DNA from: CAVURW01 sp963743595 | GTDB lineage: Bacteria > Verrucomicrobiota > Verrucomicrobiia > Methylacidiphilales > UBA1321 | Assembly: GCA_963743595.1 (NCBI GenBank) | Contig: CAVURW010000190.1 | Coordinates: forward strand, 1 to 19,556 | Direction: 5' to 3' | DNA: 19,556 nt | Shown here: positions 14,671-19,556 of the stretch, in pieces | Layout of the letters: the number at the start of each line of letters is the position of its first letter | Position numbering within the stretch: position 1 is the first letter of the stretch | Made by a program: the position numbers and the translations under genes | Notes under the pieces: model-generated | Database searches by the model: none | Told to the model about the DNA's origin: nothing | What the model saw: only the letters and a program-made list of their open reading frames with translations

Positions 14671-14982
14671 ATGCGAGCCCTTACCCGAACCGAAAATCGA
14701 TGTGTTTCTATCCTTGCCACCCAGGTCCGCGAGAAGCATGAAGAGCTTCTTGCCCTGCTCGACGAGAATCCTGATTTGGAAACGGTAAAGGCGAAGTACC
14801 TGGCTCAAATCCGCGGTTCTGAGTATTGTCTGGAATCGCTTCTACGCCGTGGCGTGAATGAAAAGCTTAGCTATGTGGGCCACCTGCTGCGTATGATGAC
14901 CTCGCAGGAACGCACGATCAAAATCATGCACCTCGTGGAACAGAAAGCCCGTAACCTTTATGAGCTCGCCAGTGTCGCCTGA
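14671..14982 (+). CDS. Small helical protein of unknown function
   Basis: A 103-residue protein with a well-supported start (AGGAG six bases upstream). It opens MRALTRTENRCVSILATQVR and appears to be almost entirely alpha-helical and charged (EKHEELLALLDENPDLETVK, RTIKIMHLVEQKARNLYELA). No signal peptide or membrane helix is seen and no family is recognised. Its last 23 bases overlap the start of the glycine-zipper gene in another frame, which strongly suggests coupled translation and a joint function. It is preceded by the TGACG box cluster. Confidence 0.7.
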   Translation: MRALTRTENRCVSILATQVREKHEELLALLDENPDLETVKAKYLAQIRGSEYCLESLLRRGVNEKLSYVGHLLRMMTSQERTIKIMHLVEQKARNLYELASVA

Positions 14983-15676
14983 AGTCGCAACAGAGCCGGT
15001 TGAAACGAAGCCGGTGGTGGAAAACGCCCCGGAAAACAGCCCGGTCACGACGGCAGTGGCGGATAATGCGGTTGCGAATGTGGAAGCCTCTGTGAAATCG
15101 AACGACACTCTGGAAGCGGTTAAGACCGCTGCTGGGGCTGCCGCTGCCATACCCGGAGCACAAGCCGGTCGCAAGGTGGGTGAGGCGATTGGTCAAAAAG
15201 TGGGCGGTTCTCTAGGAAAAGCGGCTGGAGCCAAGATCGGCGAAGTGCTGGGCGCACACATCGCAGATAAGGTGGCTAAAGCAGGCGTCGAAGCCGCAGC
15301 TACTGCCGATTGGGGCGCAATCTCCACAAATATTTCTCGCGCGGGCAGCGAAGCTTTTAATCCAGAGGAGAAACAGTTGGCCCGGGCGGACAAGCGCCTG
15401 CGTAAACACTTTCAGAAACATCCGGAAGAGCACGATATCGCGACCGATTATATCGCCAAGATCACCGACGCGGAACAAGCGCGGGACTTGGGCAAAGAGA
15501 TCGGCCTCGATCCTGACGAAATTAAGAAGAGCTACCGCGAATCGGTGCGTGAAGCGCAGCATCAGGCGCGGACGGATATAGTCGCTCGGCGGCAGGCCAC
15601 GAAGAGCACAGGTGAATTTCATGGCGAGGGGGTCGCTGAAGCGGTAACCCCAGGACACTCAACTCAGCGGGTGTAG
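14960..15676 (+). CDS. Glycine-zipper protein of unknown function
   Basis: A 238-residue protein whose start ATG 14960 lies inside the previous gene (23-base overlap) without its own ribosome site. Layout: an acidic, Pro/Val/Glu-rich N-terminus (1-50); a small-residue segment (53-110) with glycine at 66, 70, 74, 78, 82, 86, 90, 94 and 98, an unbroken GxxxG repeat with lysines and arginines on the other faces; a charged helical segment (135-210) with KQLARADKRLRKHFQKHPEE; and a polar tail. Such zippers pack helices tightly and often insert into or oligomerise at membranes. I do not know the family. Its last 155 bases overlap the opposite-strand methyltransferase frame. Confidence 0.7.
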   Translation: MSSPVSPEVATEPVETKPVVENAPENSPVTTAVADNAVANVEASVKSNDTLEAVKTAAGAAAAIPGAQAGRKVGEAIGQKVGGSLGKAAGAKIGEVLGAHIADKVAKAGVEAAATADWGAISTNISRAGSEAFNPEEKQLARADKRLRKHFQKHPEEHDIATDYIAKITDAEQARDLGKEIGLDPDEIKKSYRESVREAQHQARTDIVARRQATKSTGEFHGEGVAEAVTPGHSTQRV

Positions 15677-16508
15677 GCGGTTCCGGCATGCGAGGCGGAT
15701 GCACGAACGGATAGACTCGAGGCTGCAGGTTGCCGTCTAAGGGAGAGGTGTGGTAACCGCACGTCTCCAGCAGGGAAAGAAGCTCCTGATACGCAGCTTG
15801 TGAATTAACGAAATCGTCGGGGTGAAACGTGAGCAGCAGCTTTGGGCGAAAACGCTTCAGCGTCTGTAAGGCGCCTCGGATCACGTGAAGCTCGGCACCC
15901 TCCACATCGATTCGGATCAAATTCGGCTTGAGCTTGAGGTCCTCGCACAACCCATCGATGGAGATTGTGCGCACGGACATCACTTGGCCGGGGTAATCGT
16001 GATCGCGTTCCAGGTTAATGGTGTGGCCGCTCTCGAGGCTGTGAATCGAGCCAAAGAAGCGCAGGGAGATGGCCGAATCGTGGGAGTCCAGGCAGGCTGC
16101 GTCGATGACCTTAACGCGAGACTCTAGCCCATTTGCCGTCAGATGCGCACGCAGCGCCTCGAGATTTCCAGGACTCGGTTCAACAGCGACAACGAGGCCC
16201 TTTGATCCGGTCAATGAAGCAAGCTCCATGGTCAACTGGCCCGCATTGGCCCCAAGATCGATCACCGTATCACTGGGGATCACGTTGGAACGAAGCCAGT
16301 GAACGACTGCGAACTTATCGTTCTCACTGCAAAGCGCTAGGTCCGGATGGAGAAGCCACGACCTTCCATTAAACGAGGTACGCGCAAGCCGATTGTTTGC
16401 GTAAGCACGGCGGTAGAGCGGTCGAAAAACCCTGCGTGCGAGCTTCCGTAGGCAAAACCAATCGACGGGTCTCTGGAGATACCGATGAAGAAAGACCAAC
16501 AGATCCAT
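15522..16508 (-). CDS. FkbM-family SAM-dependent methyltransferase
   Basis: A 328-residue frame from ATG 16508. The SAM site is VIDLGANAGQLTMEL (82-96), the acidic end of strand 2 is VAVEPSPGNLEAL (107-119), and the FkbM hallmark is IRIDVEGAELHVIRGAL (198-214), followed by LLLTFHPDDF. The family O-methylates sugars, polysaccharides or secondary metabolites. The recognisable core ends near residue 270; the remaining 55 residues are Pro-rich and have no family match, and residues 278-328 are encoded opposite the 3' end of the glycine-zipper gene. This suggests that the original stop codon was lost and the frame extended into the neighbour. The N-terminal 45 residues (MDLLVFLHRYLQRP...) are basic-hydrophobic. 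Natural substrate unknown. Confidence 0.85.
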   Translation of the reverse strand: MDLLVFLHRYLQRPVDWFCLRKLARRVFRPLYRRAYANNRLARTSFNGRSWLLHPDLALCSENDKFAVVHWLRSNVIPSDTVIDLGANAGQLTMELASLTGSKGLVVAVEPSPGNLEALRAHLTANGLESRVKVIDAACLDSHDSAISLRFFGSIHSLESGHTINLERDHDYPGQVMSVRTISIDGLCEDLKLKPNLIRIDVEGAELHVIRGALQTLKRFRPKLLLTFHPDDFVNSQAAYQELLSLLETCGYHTSPLDGNLQPRVYPFVHPPRMPEPPTPAELSVLGLPLQRPPRHEIHLCSSWPAAERLYPSAPDAALHAPIRGSSS

Positions 16509-16627
16509 AACTTTAATGTACTTAAGCAGTCTAAGCGTTAATGCAATATTTGCAAAGGCTAAGTGATATTAATTGTGGAGAAAATAAGGGTTAATACGTC
16601 CCACACGCGCTTCTTGAGGACTGGCTC

Positions 16628-16633
16628 TTGACA
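16628..16633 (+). promoter_or_regulatory. Candidate -35 box (TTGACA)
   Basis: A perfect TTGACA lies 33-38 bases before ATG 16666. At 17 bases downstream the sequence is CAGCGT, a poor -10, and a better AT-containing string (CGTTAA) is at 20 bases. If it is used, the transcript would start very close to the first ATG and be nearly leaderless, unless translation begins at the internal ATG 16675. Confidence 0.3.
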
Positions 16634-16665
16634 CCGTTTGACGCAACGATCAGCGTTAAGCCCGT

Positions 16666-17055
16666 ATGAGCTTGATGGATTTTGTAGTCAATTCCGCGGC
16701 CGGTTTGGCCAAACCTGTCTTAAATCGGTACATCCAGGAATTCGGATCTGTCTCGAAATTTCACATCAGCACAGAGGGGGGCACGAAAGAATTGCTAGTA
16801 ACTATTCTGCTCAAAGGAGAACCGCAACCGGTGGAACTGGTGTTTCACAGCGTGCGCTTGGTTCAGCGCGAAAAGGGCCGCAGGATTCGTGTGGAGTCGC
16901 TCACATGCGCGACGCCCTCGAAGGCCTGGATCGTGCCTATGGTGGAGAAACTAAAGATTTTACCGGGCGAATTTGAAATATCCGAAGAATTAGCCGATAA
17001 GCTTTCATTTGTACTCCCCGTGGAGGCGAGTCCAGAGAGTGTGAAGCATCCATGA
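16666..17055 (+). CDS. Unknown 129-residue protein, first gene of the WD40-SPFH cluster
   Basis: A 129-residue protein beginning MSLMDFVVNSAAGLAKPVLN, with no signal peptide and no strong membrane helix. The middle consists of alternating strands (KELLVTILLKG, PVELVFHSVRLVQREKG, RIRVESLTCATPSKAW), followed by a helix and a LPGEFEIS segment. The amphipathic start followed by long strands vaguely resembles small lipid-binding beta proteins, but I could not assign a family. Start ATG 16666 has no good ribosome site; an internal ATG at 16675 is possible. Its stop overlaps the next start by four bases (ATGA), so it is coupled to the WD40 protein. Confidence 0.65.
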   Translation: MSLMDFVVNSAAGLAKPVLNRYIQEFGSVSKFHISTEGGTKELLVTILLKGEPQPVELVFHSVRLVQREKGRRIRVESLTCATPSKAWIVPMVEKLKILPGEFEISEELADKLSFVLPVEASPESVKHP

Positions 17056-18449
17056 GATTGCAGGTTTACAGCGACCGCCAGATGTACGATCTGCTGCAGC
17101 AGGGCCACTTTTTCCGGGTCTACTCTAAGCTGGAACATAACTACCCGAGTAACCTGAGAGAGATTCATCAGCGACTGGTCACCGCCTTGATGGGCGAGTT
17201 ACTGAAGAATTATAAGCGCTCGCAAGTCTACGTGAGCGGGTTCATTCGGCCGCAAGAGGCGTTTCGGGTCGATTGCGACTACCACATTTTCGACGGTGAT
17301 TTCCTGGGCATTTTGATCCGCTTTTTACGCGAGAACGCCCCGGAATATGGCCTCACGGTGATGGTGGTGGATAAGATCGGAAAATCGTCGGAGAAAGCGA
17401 TGCTCCAGGTGAATCTTCGTGAGCTGGGCATGGAACAGAAGATGAAAGAATTCTTCGATAAGCGTGTGAAGATGGATCGCGTTCTGGAGTATTTCCATGA
17501 TCGGCGCGGATCCAATTCAACGCTGAAGCAAGGGGCACGCTCGGCTGCGGGTGGGCTGCCGATGAACGAGACGCTTCTGCTGAGCCAATCACGGGAGCTT
17601 GTCGATTTTTTAGTGCAGTTTGCGTGGAGCCCGGACGGCGAGAGAATCGCCTGTTGCAACCATGAGCCGGAAATTGTCTTTTGGGATATTCGCGAAAACC
17701 AAAAGCGTGTGGTGGCGATGGAGGGCGATGTTTCGCGATTCAGTTGGAGCGCGGACGGCACGATGATTGCCACGTCTAACTTTAACGGCCTCATCACGAT
17801 TCTGGACGTCGCCAGTGAAGAGGCCATTTATTCGGTGCAAGGCCCCCCCGCGCGAGATGTGGTGTGGCGACACGATGGCCTGGCGGTTGCCATTAACACC
17901 GAGAATGGCATTCTCATTTTGGACGTGGCCGCGCGCACGATCTCGCCGCTGCCCATGGCAAATGCGGGGAAGGTGACGAGCGTCGATTGGGGTGGCCAAT
18001 ATGAGCTGGCCGGTTCCCTGGAACTCGGGATGCTGGGCATTGTTCATCCCGATTACGAAGTGACGCTGGCCGATGCCCAGGAAATTTTGACGTGCGTGCG
18101 GTGGAATCCAGAGGGGCAGATCGTCGCTTCTGGCGGACGGGAAGGCATGATCAAAATGTGGATGTCCAGCGGCGAGTGCCGCCAAGTCCTTAACGAGGAT
18201 TTAGCCGGGGATACCAGCGATACGATCGAATCGATGAGCTGGTCGCGACTTGGAACGAATCTGGCCACCGCTGTCCTGGAAGTGGACTACCGAAAGCGGC
18301 GGGAAAAAATCGTGAAGATCTGGGACGTGCCCACGGAGCAGGTGGTGGGAAAGTTCGCAGGTTTTGGCGATGCCGTTTGGTCGCCCGCCTACGACATGCT
18401 GGCGATGGGAGAACGGGGCACCGTTCATCTCTGGACTTTTCCTGAGTGA
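17052..18449 (+). CDS. WD40-repeat protein with unknown N-terminal domain
   Basis: A 465-residue protein. Residues 1-150 form a novel alpha/beta domain (starts MRLQVYSDRQMYDLLQQGHF, contains SQVYVSGFIRPQEAFRVDCD), then a polar linker (150-178). The rest holds seven WD-like repeats that I can delimit by eye, each with a W-S-x-D/E-G strand and closing hydrophobic or WD strand: QFAWSPDGERIA...VFWDI, RFSWSADGTMIA...ILDV, DVVWRHDGLAVA...ILDV, SVDWGGQYELAG...LGIV, CVRWNPEGQIVA...MWM, SMSWSRLGTNLA...IWDV and DAVWSPAYDMLA...LWTF. Seven blades make a closed propeller. No signal peptide is seen, so it is probably cytoplasmic. It is coupled upstream (4-base overlap) and followed 37 bases later by the SPFH gene. 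Confidence 0.8.
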   Translation: MRLQVYSDRQMYDLLQQGHFFRVYSKLEHNYPSNLREIHQRLVTALMGELLKNYKRSQVYVSGFIRPQEAFRVDCDYHIFDGDFLGILIRFLRENAPEYGLTVMVVDKIGKSSEKAMLQVNLRELGMEQKMKEFFDKRVKMDRVLEYFHDRRGSNSTLKQGARSAAGGLPMNETLLLSQSRELVDFLVQFAWSPDGERIACCNHEPEIVFWDIRENQKRVVAMEGDVSRFSWSADGTMIATSNFNGLITILDVASEEAIYSVQGPPARDVVWRHDGLAVAINTENGILILDVAARTISPLPMANAGKVTSVDWGGQYELAGSLELGMLGIVHPDYEVTLADAQEILTCVRWNPEGQIVASGGREGMIKMWMSSGECRQVLNEDLAGDTSDTIESMSWSRLGTNLATAVLEVDYRKRREKIVKIWDVPTEQVVGKFAGFGDAVWSPAYDMLAMGERGTVHLWTFPE

Positions 18450-18486
18450 CAAATCGCTCAACTGCGTGTGGAATACAGCACTAATT

Positions 18487-19413
18487 ATGGCAATCACACG
18501 GCAAGTCATCACTTCACTGAATCGCGACGGATCGAACCTACTGGGCACCAAGCGCTTGGCCGTTAAGCTGGCGGACGAGAGCATCGTTTCCGGCTCGCTG
18601 CTCACTGTGGAGGGTAACGAGTTTTGCGTGTTGAAAAGTCGCGGCGCGGTTTTACAGGTTTACGAGACCGGCCAGCACCTGTTGGTGACGCCGGATAAAC
18701 CACTTCTCGGCTCGATTGCGCAAGGCTTTTTTGGCGGGAACTCGCCGTGGGTATTTGAAGTCATTTACGTGAATCGCGCCAAGCTTTTGGTTAGCACCAC
18801 AGGCCTAGTGACCTGCCGCGAAATGGCGCTGATGTTCTACAAGGTGGAGTGTTACATCCATGTGGATACCCAGGAGGGTGCTCTGGCACTCATCAATCAC
18901 CTGCCGTTTAACGGAAACGTCATCGATATCAATGAAGTCTCCGATTACGCACGCCCGGCGATCGAGCAAGCGATCAGCCAGATCGTGCAAGTCACGAAGA
19001 TGGAAGAGATCAACGAGCACATCTACGAAATCCGAGAAGCGGTGAAGGGTGAATTGACCACGTTTTTAGCGAACTTCGGTATCTTGTTGAATGACCTAAA
19101 AGTCTTGATGTATCCGCACGATGAACGCATGCGCGAACTCCTTTCGCTTCAGGCTCTCGGCTTGGAACCTCGCGAGGCACTCCGCTTTTTCCTAGCACTG
19201 CGTATGGCTGAGAAAGGGCTGATTTCCGCTCCGAACGCGGCGGTGGGAATGCCCTTCACGTTTGGTGCCATGAATGGAATGATGACGCCTGGCCTTGATA
19301 ATCTTTTCCCTGACCCGGCTACGCAACCCGTAGATTCGCAACAGGAGACGCAGCGTGCGCAGGAGCAGCGTCGCATGCAGCAAAGTTTACCTCCGATTCC
19401 GGGTGAAGTTTAA
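18487..19413 (+). CDS. SPFH/band-7-like protein (YdjI / virion-core-like group)
   Basis: From ATG 18487 the product is 308 residues. The region about 40-240 has the SPFH pattern: EGNEFCVLKSRGAVLQVYET followed by GQHLLVTPDKPLLGSIAQGF and FGGNSPWVFEVIYVNRAKLL. It then has a helix with EEINEHIYEIREAVKGELTT, followed by FLANFGILLNDLKVLM, where SPFH proteins have the strand after the long helix. No transmembrane helix or signal peptide is seen, as in the soluble YdjI-like branch that associates with membranes through partners. The tail (about 276-308) is Gln- and Pro-rich. An in-frame extension upstream to 18364 would overlap the WD40 gene and looks unnatural. SPFH proteins usually scaffold membrane patches; here it probably works with the WD40 protein. 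Confidence 0.78.
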   Translation: MAITRQVITSLNRDGSNLLGTKRLAVKLADESIVSGSLLTVEGNEFCVLKSRGAVLQVYETGQHLLVTPDKPLLGSIAQGFFGGNSPWVFEVIYVNRAKLLVSTTGLVTCREMALMFYKVECYIHVDTQEGALALINHLPFNGNVIDINEVSDYARPAIEQAISQIVQVTKMEEINEHIYEIREAVKGELTTFLANFGILLNDLKVLMYPHDERMRELLSLQALGLEPREALRFFLALRMAEKGLISAPNAAVGMPFTFGAMNGMMTPGLDNLFPDPATQPVDSQQETQRAQEQRRMQQSLPPIPGEV

Positions 19414-19419
19414 TAGTCT

Positions 19420-19527
19420 GTGGACGAGCTGAATTTTATTGATGATGTCCTCGTGGAGCGACTGGCACGAGCGGTGATGGCAGGGTGGTCCGGTTACCGG
19501 AATTACCAAGACCGCAGCTTGCTCTAG
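19420..19527 (+). CDS. Possible 35-residue small protein after the SPFH gene
   Basis: A GTG at 19420, six bases after the SPFH stop, opens a 36-codon frame ending at TAG 19525-19527. The peptide starts MDELNFIDDVLVERLARAVM, an acidic-amphipathic helix, and continues AGWSGYRNYQDRSLL. There is a weak GGTGAAG upstream at 19401-19407. No family is recognised and the length gives little statistical support. An AGAGGA at 19548-19553 near the window end could be a ribosome site for a further gene beyond it. Confidence 0.3.
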   Translation: MDELNFIDDVLVERLARAVMAGWSGYRNYQDRSLL

Positions 19528-19556
19528 CAAATACGAACCGAACCAGTAGAGGACAT

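Noticed and set aside
17610..18185. A 191-codon minus frame opposite the WD40 propeller
   Set aside because: Histidine- and arginine-rich shadow of the repeat-coding strand; the plus frame shows seven regular repeats.
18364..18486. Extended start for the SPFH gene at 18364
   Set aside because: It would overlap 86 bases of the WD40 gene and add a low-quality sequence rich in Trp, Cys and Pro; the ATG at 18487 begins where the conserved protein begins.

Overview
The window carries no rRNA, tRNA, CRISPR array, insertion sequence or integrase that I can recognise. It reads as an ordinary chromosomal stretch of a free-living Gram-negative-type bacterium of moderate GC, with several small accessory patches. 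The gene mix suggests Verrucomicrobiota or a near relative: DUF429 and DUF3891 proteins, a bacterial LMF1-type lipase maturation factor, a membrane-anchored oligopeptide-binding protein followed by two permeases, and a lysS-like fragment. This placement is an inference, not something a single marker shows. Many starts lack a good Shine-Dalgarno sequence, so several starts are uncertain.

Region 1 (1-7023, all minus strand, gaps of 71 bases or less): read in transcription order, a peptide ABC transporter core (substrate-binding protein, then two permeases, joined by 4-base and 1-base overlaps), endonuclease IV (nfo), a monothiol-type glutaredoxin, a SirB1-type transglutaminase-like protein, a DUF3891 protein and a DUF429 protein cut by the window edge. 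No ATPase for the transporter is present. The close spacing allows one long transcript.

Region 2 (7024-9216): a 47-codon relic matching the N-terminus of lysyl-tRNA synthetase, then an AT-rich pair of small unknown genes (a two-helix membrane protein and a soluble protein), then a minus-strand protein with an N-terminal zinc ribbon and a C-terminal CFI-box.

Region 3 (9217-12410): an ATPase and permease of the metal-ion (ZnuBC-like) ABC family without a binding protein, converging on a lipase maturation factor family membrane protein.

Region 4 (12411-14670): a small secreted protein, a hairpin, a Tat-exported metallophosphoesterase, then about 500 bases with no convincing gene. That stretch holds interleaved inverted repeats, a 27-base exact copy of part of the phosphoesterase signal-peptide region, and a cluster of TGACG/CGTCA boxes.

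Region 5 (14671-16508): a two-gene unit of unknown function. Its second product has an unbroken glycine zipper (a glycine at every fourth residue, nine in a row). It converges with, and overlaps by 155 bases, a minus-strand FkbM-type methyltransferase.

Region 6 (16509-19556): the most system-like block. It is a plus-strand cluster of a 129-residue unknown protein, a protein with an unknown N-terminal domain plus a seven-repeat WD40 propeller (4-base overlap), an SPFH/band-7-like scaffold protein, and possibly a 35-codon ORF. I infer a membrane-associated scaffold with a propeller partner; its function is unknown.
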